A program made the translations under genes and the position numbers. Shown here one piece after another: positions 27,442 through 36,285 of a stretch of 64,000 nucleotides of DNA. Under the pieces are notes generated by a model, which made no database searches, was not told the DNA's origin, and saw only the letters and a program-made list of their open reading frames with translations. Position 1 is the stretch's first letter, and every line of letters begins with the position of its first letter. Source of the DNA: Streptomyces sp. NBC_00271 (lineage in GTDB: Bacteria; Actinomycetota; Actinomycetes; Streptomycetales; Streptomycetaceae); NCBI RefSeq assembly GCF_036178845.1, contig NZ_CP108070.1, positions 6,696,001 to 6,760,000 of the forward strand, given 5' to 3'.

Positions 27442-29184
27442 GTGCCGATCGTGGCTCAGAGCACCGAGACCACCGACTGGGTCTCCCGTTTCGCGGATGA
27501 GGTCATCGAGGAATCGGAGCGTCGAGCCCCGGGCAAACCGGTCGTTGTCGCGTCCGGGCTCTCCCCCTCCGGCCCGATCCACCTCGGCAACCTCCGCGAG
27601 GTCATGACCCCGCACCTGGTCGCCGACGAGATCCGCCGCCGCGGGCACACCGTGCGCCACCTGCTCTCCTGGGACGACTACGACCGCTACCGCAAGGTCC
27701 CGGCCGGCGTCCCCGGCATCGACGACTCCTGGGCCGAGCACATCGGCAAGCCGCTGACCTCCGTCCCCGCCCCCAAGGGCTCGCAGCACCCGAACTGGGC
27801 CGAGCACTTCAAGGCCGCCATGGTCGAGGCACTGGCCGAGCTCGGCGTCGAGTACGACGGCATCAGTCAGACCGAGCAGTACACCTCCGGTGTCTACCGC
27901 GAGCAGGTGCTGTTCGCGATGAAGCACCGCGGTGACATCGACGCGATCCTCGACCAGTACCGGACCAAGAAGGGCCCCGCGAAGAAGCAGCAGGGCCAGA
28001 AGCCGGTCGACGAGGCCGAGCTCGAAGCCGCCGAAGGCTCCGGTGCCGCCGCCGAGGACGACGGCAGCTCCGCCGCCGGGTACTACCCGTACAAGCCCTA
28101 CTGCGGCCGGTGCGAGAAGGACCTCACCACCGTCACCTCCTACGACGACGAGACCACCGAGCTGGCCTACACCTGCTCCGCCTGCGGCTTCTCCGAGACC
28201 GTCCGGCTGAGCGAGTTCAACCGCGGCAAGCTGGTCTGGAAGGTCGACTGGCCCATGCGCTGGGCCTACGAGGGCGTCATCTTCGAGCCGAGCGGAGTCG
28301 ACCACTCCTCGCCGGGGTCCTCCTTCCAGGTGGGCGGCCAGATCGTCGGCATCTTCGGCGGCAAGCAGCCCATCGGGCCCATGTACGCGTTCGTCGGCAT
28401 CTCCGGCATGGCCAAGATGTCCAGCAGCAAGGGCGGGGTGCCCACCCCGGCCGACGCCCTCCAGATCATGGAGCCGCAGCTGCTGCGCTGGCTGTACGCC
28501 CGCCGCCGACCCAACCAGTCGTTCAAGATCGCCTTCGACCAGGAGATCCAGCGGCTGTACGACGAGTGGGACAAGCTCGCGGGCAAGGTCGCCGACGGCT
28601 CGGTCCTCCCGGCCGACGCCGCCGCGTACGCCCGCGCGGTCGGCACCGCCGCCGGAGAGCTGCCCAGGACCCCCCGCCCGATGCCGTACCGCACCCTCGC
28701 CTCCGTCGCCGACATCACCGCCGGCGCCGAGGACCAGACCCTGCGGATCCTGAGCGAACTCGACCCCGAGAACCCGCTCGCCTCCCTGGACGAGGCCCGG
28801 CCCCGGCTCGACAAGGCCGAGACCTGGATCAACACCCAGGTGCCGGCCGAGGAGCGCACCGTCGTGCGCGACGAGCCCGACGTCGACCTGCTCAAGTCGC
28901 TCGACGACCAGGGCCGCGAGTCGCTGCGACTGCTCCTCGACGGACTCGAGCAGAACTGGTCCCTGGACGGCCTCACCCACCTCGTCTACGGCGTCCCCAA
29001 GGTCCAGGCCGGCTTCCCCGCCGACGCCACCGCCAAGGAGCTCCCGCCGGAGATCAAGGTCGCCCAGCGCACCTTCTTCGCGCTGCTGTACCACCTGCTG
29101 GTCGGGCGTGACACCGGACCGCGCCTGCCCACGCTGCTGCTCGCGGTCGGACAGGACCGGGTGCGCAAGCTGCTCGGCGCGTAG
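27442..29184 (+). CDS. lysS: Class I lysyl-tRNA synthetase
   Basis: A 580-residue class I LysRS, the archaeal-type enzyme found in some actinobacteria beside or instead of class II LysRS. HIGH-like motif in SGPIHLGNLREVM, two CxxC zinc pairs (YCGRCEKD, TCSACGFSE), and KMSSSKG as the KMSKS motif. A Lys/Ala/Glu-rich insertion lies at residues about 180-210. The GTG at 27442 is chosen; GTG 27451 (better spaced behind AAGAAGGA) and ATG 27427 are alternatives. It shares a promoter region with argS. Confidence 0.95.
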   Translation: MPIVAQSTETTDWVSRFADEVIEESERRAPGKPVVVASGLSPSGPIHLGNLREVMTPHLVADEIRRRGHTVRHLLSWDDYDRYRKVPAGVPGIDDSWAEHIGKPLTSVPAPKGSQHPNWAEHFKAAMVEALAELGVEYDGISQTEQYTSGVYREQVLFAMKHRGDIDAILDQYRTKKGPAKKQQGQKPVDEAELEAAEGSGAAAEDDGSSAAGYYPYKPYCGRCEKDLTTVTSYDDETTELAYTCSACGFSETVRLSEFNRGKLVWKVDWPMRWAYEGVIFEPSGVDHSSPGSSFQVGGQIVGIFGGKQPIGPMYAFVGISGMAKMSSSKGGVPTPADALQIMEPQLLRWLYARRRPNQSFKIAFDQEIQRLYDEWDKLAGKVADGSVLPADAAAYARAVGTAAGELPRTPRPMPYRTLASVADITAGAEDQTLRILSELDPENPLASLDEARPRLDKAETWINTQVPAEERTVVRDEPDVDLLKSLDDQGRESLRLLLDGLEQNWSLDGLTHLVYGVPKVQAGFPADATAKELPPEIKVAQRTFFALLYHLLVGRDTGPRLPTLLLAVGQDRVRKLLGA

Positions 29185-29200
29185 GGCCTTCGGCTGTACG

Positions 29201-29240
29201 AGGAAGGGGGCGCCCGGTGAACACCGGGCGCCCCCTTCCT
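29201..29240. terminator. Bidirectional terminator, lysS / DUF2637 gene
   Basis: A 19-bp perfect inverted repeat (AGGAAGGGGGCGCCCGGTG with its complement) with 2 nt between the arms, followed by TTT, separates the convergent genes. Confidence 0.88.
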
Positions 29241-29257
29241 TTTGCACGCTGACGTGC

Positions 29258-30607
29258 CTACGCGATGTGATCTTCCTGGAGTTCCGCCGTGTGGCGGTTG
29301 GTGAAGCGGTTGACCAAGCGGTCGGCCTCGCGCGGCGGGAGCGTGGTGCCGTACGTCGCCTCCACGTCGCCCCTGAACTGGCCCGAGGTCGGATAGCTGC
29401 CGTCTATCGACTTCTTGAAGACCAGGTAGTAGTCCTCCTCGGTCGGCTCCGAGCCGCCGCCCGCACCCAGCTCGCGGGTACGGCCCGGGCCGGACGGGAT
29501 CGGAAAGGTGCCGGTGTCCTCCGGAGAGGGCTCGGGGGCAGGCTGCTCCTCGTACCGCTGCTGCGGGAACGTCTGCTGCTCGAACCGCTGCTGCTCCTCG
29601 AACTCCCGCCGAGCCCGGAACTGCTGCTGCTCCTCGAACTGCTCGGCCTGCTGCTGCTCCTCGTACCACTGCCGGTACGCGACATCCGGGTCGTACGTCG
29701 GGTCGTAGCCGCCCTGATACGCGACGGACTGGGGGTTCCGCGCCTGAAGCCACTGACTCTGCGGCTCGGCGTAGTCCTCCGGCTGCTCGGGGGGCTCGTT
29801 CGCCCCAGCGGCGGGAAGCTGTTCCCGGACAGACGCCGCGTTGCTCTGCACGACGGGTGCCGTCGGTTCCGGCTCGCGCGCCACCTCCAACTGCGGCGCC
29901 GGGGGCAGGAGGGCCGGCTCGATGCCCGCCGCCGCCAGGCCGGAGGGGGCGGTCTCGGCGAGCGGGACACCGTAGCGGGCCAGGCGCAGCGGCATCATGG
30001 ACTCCACCGGGGCCTTGCGGCGCCAGGCGCGCCCGAAGCGGGAGTGGAGGCGGGCCTGGTAGACGAGGCGGTCCTGCTCCAGCTTGATGACCTGCTCGTA
30101 GGAGCGCAGCTCCCACAGCTTCATGCGGCGCCAGAGGAGGAAGGTCGGGATGGGCGAGAGCAGCCAGCGGGTGAGGCGGACGCCCTCCATGTGCTTGTCG
30201 GCGGTGATGTCCGCGATCCGGCCGATCGCGTGCCGGGCCGCCTCGACGGAGACCACGAACAGGACCGGGATGACCGCGTGCATGCCGACGCCCAGCGGGT
30301 CCGGCCAGGCCGCCGCGCCGTTGAAGGCGATCGTCGCGACCGTCAGCAGCCACGCCGTCTGGCGCAGCAGCGGGAAGGGGATGCGGATCCAGGTCAGCAG
30401 GAGGTCCAGGGCGAGCAGGACGCAGATACCCGCGTCGATGCCTATCGGGAAGACGTACGCGAAGTTCCCGAAGCCCTTTTTGAGGGCCAGCTCGCGCACG
30501 GCCGCGTACGAACCCGCGAAGCCGATACCCGCGATGACGAGCGCACCGGCGACGACCACACCGATGAGAATCCGGTGCATTCGTGTGAGCTGGATTGGCG
30601 CGGACAC
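29258..30607 (-). CDS. DUF2637 membrane protein with glutamine-rich tail
   Basis: A 449-residue protein. The first about 125 residues carry four hydrophobic helices (LIGVVVAGALVIAGIGFAGS, NFAYVFPIGIDAGICVLLAL, AWLLTVATIAFNGAAAW, AVIPVLFVVSVEAARHAIG), typical of DUF2637, a family related to plasmid-spread (Spd) proteins. A basic region WRRMKLWELRSYEQVIKLEQ follows, then an acidic Gln/Glu-rich low-complexity tract at residues about 300-390 and a short conserved-looking C-terminus (DYYLVFKKSIDGSYPTSGQF). GTG 30607 lies after GGAGAGGGGAG. A role in DNA transfer or segregation is possible but unproven. Confidence 0.82.
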   Translation of the reverse strand: MSAPIQLTRMHRILIGVVVAGALVIAGIGFAGSYAAVRELALKKGFGNFAYVFPIGIDAGICVLLALDLLLTWIRIPFPLLRQTAWLLTVATIAFNGAAAWPDPLGVGMHAVIPVLFVVSVEAARHAIGRIADITADKHMEGVRLTRWLLSPIPTFLLWRRMKLWELRSYEQVIKLEQDRLVYQARLHSRFGRAWRRKAPVESMMPLRLARYGVPLAETAPSGLAAAGIEPALLPPAPQLEVAREPEPTAPVVQSNAASVREQLPAAGANEPPEQPEDYAEPQSQWLQARNPQSVAYQGGYDPTYDPDVAYRQWYEEQQQAEQFEEQQQFRARREFEEQQRFEQQTFPQQRYEEQPAPEPSPEDTGTFPIPSGPGRTRELGAGGGSEPTEEDYYLVFKKSIDGSYPTSGQFRGDVEATYGTTLPPREADRLVNRFTNRHTAELQEDHIA

Positions 30608-30783
30608 CCGTACTCCCCTCTCCTTGCGTGTTGTTGCGCGCAACAGGGTGGCACATGTGTACGGCGCACGGGCGGCCGGTATGGCAGGAGCCCGGCCCGT
30701 GAGGTCACCGGACTCCGTCAAATGCCCTGCTGGGCGGGCGAGTTGCGCGCCGACGCCCGTGAAATGTCAGTACTTCTCGAAGG

Positions 30784-31680
30784 TCAGTTCTTCTTGGTGG
30801 CCGACGCCGAGGCCGAGGGCTTGGAGCTGGCCGATGCCGACGGTGAGGCCGATTTCGACGGGCTCGCGGACTTGGAGGGGGAGGCCGACTTCGACGGGGC
30901 GGTGGTCGCCCGGCTGCCGTCCTTGTTCGCGGAGGCCACCGCGGCCACCGCCTCCTTGGCGGCCTTCTCCGCGGCCTTCGTCAGGTCGTCCGCGCTGGGG
31001 GCCTTGTCGCCGGCCAGACCGGCGCCGTTGTAGTCGAGCGTGATGACGACGTTCTCGACGCGCGTCACGACCGTCTGCTGCTTGAAGGAGCCTTCCTTCT
31101 TCTTCAGGTCGTAGCGCACCGCCGTCGACGCGTCGCCGATCCCGGAGACCGGCTCCGACCGGGCGCCCGTGGCGCCGATCACCGTCTGCGCCTCCTTGGC
31201 CTGCTTGTCGTAGTAGGCCTGCGCGAGCTGGTTGCCCTCACCGCGGGTCGCGTCCGAGTCGAAACGCAGCAGGGAGACGTTCAGCCAGCGGAACTGGGAA
31301 CCCTTGACGCCCTTGTTGTCGAGGCTGTTCCAGGAGCAGCTGCTGCGGTCCTTCGCGTCGTCCGACTTGCCTGATTTGGCGGACTTCAGACCCTTCGGTA
31401 CGAGTTCGCCCAGCGTCTTCTTCGAGAACACCGAGCAGGGGGCCGGCAGCGTCGCGTACGCGGCCGGCTTGACGGCGTCCGCGGAGGTGCTCGGGGACAC
31501 GGACGAGGTCGCGGCCGTGCCCTTCTGGGCGGCGTTGTCGGCGCTCGAACCCGATCCCGAGCCGGAGCCGGAGTCCGAGGAACAACCGGCGGCGGCGAGC
31601 GCCACCGGGACGGCGGCTGCGCTGACAAGGATGCGGGTGAGTCGCGGGGCTCGGCCTACTCGCTGTGCTGGTCGGTGCAT
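30784..31680 (-). CDS. DUF3558 lipoprotein (copy 1)
   Basis: A 298-residue lipoprotein. Basic N-terminus, signal ILVSAAAVPVALAAAGCSSD with lipobox Cys about residue 33, Gly/Ser linker, then a DUF3558 domain starting PAPCSVFSKKTLGELVPKGL, with a second cysteine in SSCSWNSLDN. The C-terminus is a Ser/Lys/Ala/Pro repeat (SASPSKSASPSK) of about 40 residues, likely cell-wall spanning. It lies upstream of, and on the same strand as, the DUF2637 gene. Function unknown. Confidence 0.85.
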   Translation of the reverse strand: MHRPAQRVGRAPRLTRILVSAAAVPVALAAAGCSSDSGSGSGSGSSADNAAQKGTAATSSVSPSTSADAVKPAAYATLPAPCSVFSKKTLGELVPKGLKSAKSGKSDDAKDRSSCSWNSLDNKGVKGSQFRWLNVSLLRFDSDATRGEGNQLAQAYYDKQAKEAQTVIGATGARSEPVSGIGDASTAVRYDLKKKEGSFKQQTVVTRVENVVITLDYNGAGLAGDKAPSADDLTKAAEKAAKEAVAAVASANKDGSRATTAPSKSASPSKSASPSKSASPSASASSKPSASASATKKN

Positions 31681-31827
31681 GGTTCCTTCACTCGTGGCGC
31701 TCGTGGTGCGACCGCACGTGGCTGGTGCGGCCGGTCGGGTCCGAGGGGCCACGGTACGCGGTGAGGCAGTCATGCGTTTCCCGTTCGAGGGGTTCGCGTG
31801 GGGTGCCCCTGCGCCCCGGCGGACCCG

Positions 31828-32664
31828 CTAGTCGTTGAACCGGTCGACGAGCTTCCGTGCCAGATTCCGGGCCTTGTCCTGCATTTCTTCGCTGTCCGGG
31901 GTGCCGGTGGAAGCGGTCGGCTGCTCGGCGTACTCGATCCTCACGATCACGTTGGACGTGCGGAACACCACAGTCACGGTGCGCTGCTGGGCCGTCGAGG
32001 AGCCAGAGTTGAGTTTGTCGTCGAGGAACGCCTCGTCGCCCAGGCCGCTGAGCTTGCGGGGCTGGAGGTCGGCGGGGGTCTGGCTCGGGCCGGCCGAGGT
32101 CGAGGCGGAGGCGGAGGAGGTCGAGGAGGCGGACGTGGAGGGGGTCGCCGAGGGGGTGGCGGTGGCGGAACCGGTGGCGGAAGCCGTGTCGGACGGCGTG
32201 GCCGAAGCGGAGGCCTCGGGGAGGTTCGCCGCGGTCTCCTCGGTCGCGTAGATGTCCTCGGCGCGGGAGTCGTCGCTCACCGCGTTGTCGTACGAGACCA
32301 CGCGCTCGAAGTCGACGCTGAGATGGTCGGTGGCGTCCGTGGACTCCACCTTCCAGCCGCAGCCGACGCGGCGGTCGGTGTCGTAGGTGAGGGTGGCCTG
32401 GCCCTCGTACGCCGTGTCGCGCTGGTCCGGGTCGGTGATCTGCTTGATGCCGGGCAGGAGGGAGTCGAGGCTGTCGTGGCTCACCGCGGCGCAGGCCTCC
32501 GGGAGCGTGCGGTACTTGCCCGGCTGGGCGGCCGGGGTGTTCACGCTGACGTCGCCCGGCTTGGGGTCGGCCGCCTTGCTGTTGCTTCCCGAACCTCCGG
32601 TGCAGCCGGCCAGCAGAGCCGCGAGGAGCGCGGCGATGCCGGGAACGTACGCCTTCCGCTGCAC
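31828..32664 (-). CDS. DUF3558 lipoprotein (copy 2)
   Basis: A 278-residue lipoprotein paralogous to its downstream neighbour. Signal KAYVPGIAALLAALLAGCTG with lipobox Cys about residue 21. The domain has LPEACAAVSHDSLDSLLPGI and a second Cys in RRVGCGWKVES. A Ser/Ala/Thr-rich insertion separates it from a terminal LSGLGDEAFLDD-VRIEYAEQ segment. The GTG at 32664 follows AGAGGAG by 8 nt; a much longer open frame extending upstream is spurious antisense of rtcB. The two DUF3558 genes look like a tandem duplication. Confidence 0.85.
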   Translation of the reverse strand: MQRKAYVPGIAALLAALLAGCTGGSGSNSKAADPKPGDVSVNTPAAQPGKYRTLPEACAAVSHDSLDSLLPGIKQITDPDQRDTAYEGQATLTYDTDRRVGCGWKVESTDATDHLSVDFERVVSYDNAVSDDSRAEDIYATEETAANLPEASASATPSDTASATGSATATPSATPSTSASSTSSASASTSAGPSQTPADLQPRKLSGLGDEAFLDDKLNSGSSTAQQRTVTVVFRTSNVIVRIEYAEQPTASTGTPDSEEMQDKARNLARKLVDRFND

Positions 32665-32877
32665 GGTCGGGCTCCTCTCGACGGCTCCCGGGGCCTGTGG
32701 CCGGGATGCTCTGTGGTGCTGTCCTGTGGTTATTCGGTTGCCGCACGGGGGCGGCCCCTGCAGACAATGTGTATCGCACGCACAGCCGTGGATGCCGGTC
32801 CGTTGTCCGATACGTCGACCTTGGCGCGGGTTTTGCGTTCTATGACTTTTGTTGTTTGTCGGGGGAATGAGGATGTT

Positions 32878-34071
32878 ATGTCGTACGTAGAGATACCGGG
32901 TGCCAAGGTGCCCATCCGCATGTGGACGGACCCGGCGTCGGTCGAGGACGTGGCCCTGCGCCAGCTCCAGAACGTGGCCACGCTCCCGTGGATCAAGGGG
33001 CTCGCCGTCATGCCGGACGTCCACTACGGCAAGGGCGCGACGGTCGGCTCGGTCATCGCCATGCGTGACGCGGTGTGTCCGGCGGCGGTGGGGGTCGACA
33101 TCGGCTGCGGGATGTCTGCCGTCAAGACGTCGCTCACGGCCAATGATCTGCCGGGGGATCTTTCGCGGCTTCGGTCGAAGATCGAGCAGGCGATTCCGGT
33201 GGGACGGGGGATGCACGACTCCCCGGTCGAGCCGGGCGGCTTCCATGGGCTGGCGACGAGTGGGTGGGACGACTTCTGGGGGCGGTTCGATGGCATCGCC
33301 GAAGCGGTCAAATTCCGTCAGGAGCGTGCCATTAAGCAGATGGGATCGCTCGGATCGGGGAATCATTTCATCGAGGTCTGCACAGATACAACCGGTTCTG
33401 TCTGGTTGATGCTGCACTCCGGTTCGCGCAACATCGGCAAGGAACTGGCCGAGTACCACATCGGCGTCGCCCAGAAGCTCCCGCACAACCAGGGGCTGGT
33501 CGACCGTGATCTTGCGGTCTTCGTGGCGGACACTCCGCAGATGGCCGCGTACCGCAATGACCTGTTCTGGGCGCAGGAGTACGCGAAGTACAACCGCACC
33601 CTGATGATGGCGCTCCTGAAGGACGTGATCCGCAAGGAATTCAAGAAGGCGAAGCCGACCTTCGAGCAGGAGATCAGTGCGCATCACAACTACGTTGCCG
33701 AAGAGCGGTACGACGGAATGGACCTGCTGGTCACCCGCAAGGGCGCGATCCGCGCGGGCTCCGGCGAGTACGGAATCATTCCGGGCTCGATGGGCACGGG
33801 TTCGTACATCGTGAAGGGACTCGGCAACGAGAAGGCCTTCAACTCCGCGTCGCACGGCGCGGGCCGGCGCATGAGCCGCAACGCGGCGAAGCGCAAGTTC
33901 TCGACGCGGGACCTGGAGGAGCAGACGCAGGGCGTCGAGTGCCGTAAGGACTCCGGCGTCGTGGATGAGATCCCGGGTGCGTACAAGCCGATCGAGCAGG
34001 TCATCGAGCAGCAGAGCGACCTCGTGGAGGTCGTGGCGAAGCTGAAGCAGGTCGTCTGCGTGAAGGGCTAG
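32878..34071 (+). CDS. rtcB: RtcB-family RNA-splicing ligase
   Basis: A 397-residue Mn/GTP-dependent RNA ligase joining 2',3'-cyclic-phosphate to 5'-OH ends, used in RNA repair or tRNA splicing. Metal residues are seen in VMPDVHYGKGATVG, VGVDIGCGMSAV (Cys/Asp), GSLGSGNHFIEV and HSGSRNIGKEL, and the guanylylated histidine is in NSASHGAGRRMSR. ATG 32878 follows GAGGATG. Codon use is slightly less GC-rich than neighbours in places. The TAG stop (34069-34071) is formed partly by the inserted IS element, which begins at its G. Confidence 0.94.
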   Translation: MSYVEIPGAKVPIRMWTDPASVEDVALRQLQNVATLPWIKGLAVMPDVHYGKGATVGSVIAMRDAVCPAAVGVDIGCGMSAVKTSLTANDLPGDLSRLRSKIEQAIPVGRGMHDSPVEPGGFHGLATSGWDDFWGRFDGIAEAVKFRQERAIKQMGSLGSGNHFIEVCTDTTGSVWLMLHSGSRNIGKELAEYHIGVAQKLPHNQGLVDRDLAVFVADTPQMAAYRNDLFWAQEYAKYNRTLMMALLKDVIRKEFKKAKPTFEQEISAHHNYVAEERYDGMDLLVTRKGAIRAGSGEYGIIPGSMGTGSYIVKGLGNEKAFNSASHGAGRRMSRNAAKRKFSTRDLEEQTQGVECRKDSGVVDEIPGAYKPIEQVIEQQSDLVEVVAKLKQVVCVKG

Positions 34072-34137
34072 AGATCATTAAGGGTGTGGGTTACGTGGGG
34101 TCGTGACGGCTGTCGGGGGCCGCGCTATGCCGGAGGG

Positions 34138-34680
34138 ATGAGGTATCCCGATGGCGGAGGGCTGACGGCTGAGGAGCGGGTTCGGCGTGAGCGAGTCCGG
34201 TTGGCGGCCGCTGATCTGATCGAGGCCGGGGCCAGTGACCGGGAGGTGGCCCGGCGGTTCAGGGTGACCCGGATGTCGGCGAATCGCTGGCGGCGGGCGT
34301 TGACTTCGGGCGGCAGGCAGGCCCTGGTCTCCAAGGGTCCCGGCGGTGCCCGCTGCAAGCTCGATGCGGGGCAGTTGCGCGTGCTGGAGGCGGTGTTGGA
34401 CGCCGGCCCGGCCGCCGCCGGCTGGAGCGACCAGTGCTGGACTCTGGCGAGGATCGCCGAGGTCGTGCGCCGCCGGTTCGGCGTCGAGTACACCCTGGCC
34501 GGGCTGGACCTGCTGCTGCACCGCATCGGCTGGAGCGTGCAGGTTCCCTCCCGCAAGGCCACCGAGCGGAATGAGGAGAAGATCGCCGCCTGGAAGGACG
34601 AGCAGTGGCCCGTCATAGAAAGACGGCGGCGGACCTGGGCGCCTGGCTCTGCTTCGAAGACGAAGCCGGCCAGGGCCTGA
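34138..34680 (+). CDS. IS630 transposase, OrfA (HTH part)
   Basis: The 180-residue N-terminal half of an IS630-type transposase: winged/HTH DNA-binding region ([37 protein letters not shown]) and a second HTH ([20 protein letters not shown]). The frame ends in TGA 34678-34680 after passing the overlap with OrfB. A -1 shift near ATAGAAAGAC (34616-34625) would join it to OrfB, as in programmed frameshifting of related elements. ATG 34138 is chosen after GGAGGG. Confidence 0.85.
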   Translation: MRYPDGGGLTAEERVRRERVRLAAADLIEAGASDREVARRFRVTRMSANRWRRALTSGGRQALVSKGPGGARCKLDAGQLRVLEAVLDAGPAAAGWSDQCWTLARIAEVVRRRFGVEYTLAGLDLLLHRIGWSVQVPSRKATERNEEKIAAWKDEQWPVIERRRRTWAPGSASKTKPARA

Positions 34681-35207
34681 GGCCGCCCAAAGGCCGAACC
34701 TGGGGCCGACGAGGCCACACGCCGGTCGTGCGGATCACCGCCGCGGGCACCAAACGGATCTCGATGGCGGCGCTGATCTGCACCAAGTCTGGCCACCGGT
34801 CCCGACTGATCTACCGCATCCACCTCGACCGCGGTCCCGTCAAAGGCCGCCGCAAGGGCTTCACCGAGGCCGACTACGCCCGCCTGCTCGACGCCGCACA
34901 CCAGCAGCTCGGTGGCCCGATCGTCCTGGTCTGGGACAACTTAAACACACACGTCAGCCGCACCATGCGGGAGCTCATCGACGCCCGATTATGGCTGACC
35001 GTCTACCAACTCCCCACGTAAGCTCCTGAGTTCAACCCGGTCGAGGGCGTGTGGTCACACCTGAAACGGTCCCTGGCCAACCTCACCAAACACAGCCTCG
35101 ACCAGCTCACCGCGCTGGTGAAGACCCGCCTCAAACGGATGCAGTACCGTCCCGGCCTCATTGACGGCCTCATCGCCAAGACCGGCCTCGACCTCCGAGC
35201 GCCGTAA
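34605..35207 (+). pseudogene. IS630 transposase OrfB (DDE domain), interrupted by TAA
   Basis: The catalytic half. First Asp in [20 protein letters not shown], second Asp in IVLVWDNLNTHVSR. The frame stops at TAA 35019-35021 in VYQLPT-stop, then resumes in the same frame as APEFNPVEGVWSHLKRSLAN, containing the catalytic Glu, through to TAA 35205-35207. Relatives read LPTYAPE, so a Tyr TAC to TAA change is likely. The product would lack the third catalytic residue. Two TTA codons, rare in Streptomyces, occur at 34941 and 34989. Confidence 0.88.
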
Positions 35208-35226
35208 CCTCAGCCATTGAAGATCT

Positions 35227-36141
35227 CTAGAAGCGGCGATGGGCGTGGCGGACATTTGCCGCGCCCATCTTGAACCGGTTGGTCCGGCAGTCCTGCTGCG
35301 CGTTTAGCAGTTTCCAGCGGCGAACCTGGCAGGCGCTCCAGGAGTAGTTCAATTCGGCTGCTGCGTGGGCAATGGTCGGGGCGGCGAGCAGCACCCGGTC
35401 CATTTCGTGGGTCCACTCGATGCGCGGTGGCCTGGGCTTGGAGCCGGCTGGGCGAGTCCATGCCGCGACGCCCTCTGCGGTTGTCTGCTTACGCTTCAAG
35501 GACAGGCAGCCCGGATAGTAGAGGTGCGCAGCCAGACTTTGTGCTGCCTCGGTGATGTACATGATGTTTTAGAGGTCGTCGCGTTGGTTGCGTCGTAGCC
35601 TGCGTTCGGTGCCTGTGATCTCCTCCGCGTAGGAGCACAGGTCGGCCATGATGGACGTGCTGGCTGTTGTCAAGGAGATGAAGGGGTAGCCCTGGGTGTA
35701 GCCCAAGGAACCGTCTGCGTCGATGAAGCCTCGGAGGTAGTCGCGACGGGAGAAGACGACGCGTGGCGGAGTGATCGTTTTCGACTTGCGGCCGTAGGGC
35801 AGGCCGAGTTGGTTGAGTTTGGTCCGGGCTTCGAGGGAGTACAGGCTCCAGAGAGCGGTGTGACTGGTCTCGGTGAAGTTCGTGGACCGGGTGCGTTCGG
35901 TAATGCTGCTTTTATGTGGCGTCAACTCCTGAAATCTGCGCAAGAGGTCGATGTCCCGCACGTTGATCTCGACGGTCAGTCGCCCTCGCTGCCTTGACTG
36001 CTGGGAGAGATGCCCGTCGGCCTGCAAAAACCCGAACATGTAGGCGTACTCCGGGATTTCCAGGTCCATGAACCCCGCCGTGTCAATGCCGAGGGCTTCG
36101 TCCAGCGTGAATTGGTGCGCGTTAGGCTCGCGTTCAGCCAT
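35227..36141 (-). pseudogene. LAGLIDADG homing endonuclease, interrupted by in-frame TAA
   Basis: A 305-codon gene read from ATG 36141. Motif 1 is YMFGFLQADG (residues 34-43) and motif 2 YLRGFIDADG (135-144), the two active-site helices of a monomeric LAGLIDADG nuclease. The frame stops with TAA at 35571-35569 after RRNQRDDL, then continues in the same frame with NIMYITEAAQSLAAHLYYPG and a C-terminal helical region RPPRIEWTHEMDRVLLAAPT that looks like an HTH/SANT-like DNA-binding tail. Tyr TAC to TAA is the simplest cause. GC content is visibly lower than in neighbours. It is a free-standing gene; no intron or intein is evident. Both catalytic motifs lie before the stop, so a truncated 190-residue product might retain some function. 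Confidence 0.85.
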
Positions 36142-36285
36142 GAGGAAGTCCGCCTTCCTTCTTGGTCAGGCCCTCGGGCGGGATGGCAGTCCCGGCCGAG
36201 GGCCGTCGTGTTTGATGTTGTGGCGCGAGCCTAGGTCGGGAGTTCTGGTGTCGTATGGGTGATCTATGCGGTTCACCCTTGTGAG

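Larger units (their letters stand above)
34071..35227 (+). mobile_element. IS630-family insertion sequence
   Basis: A 1157-bp element flanked by a TA duplication (34069-34070 and 35228-35229). Terminal inverted repeats are imperfect: left GAGATCATTAAGGGTGTGGG, right end reading inward GAGATCTTCAATGGCTGAGG, both continuing into GGTTACG. It carries two overlapping frames for a DDE transposase. IS630 elements duplicate TA and favour CTAG; the reconstructed empty site here is CTAG at the rtcB stop codon. The transposase has a premature stop (see orfB). Confidence 0.9.

Noticed and set aside
31828..33855. A 675-codon minus-strand frame including the second DUF3558 gene
   Set aside because: The upstream half is antisense to rtcB; the real start is GTG 32664 with a good ribosome site and a lipoprotein signal.
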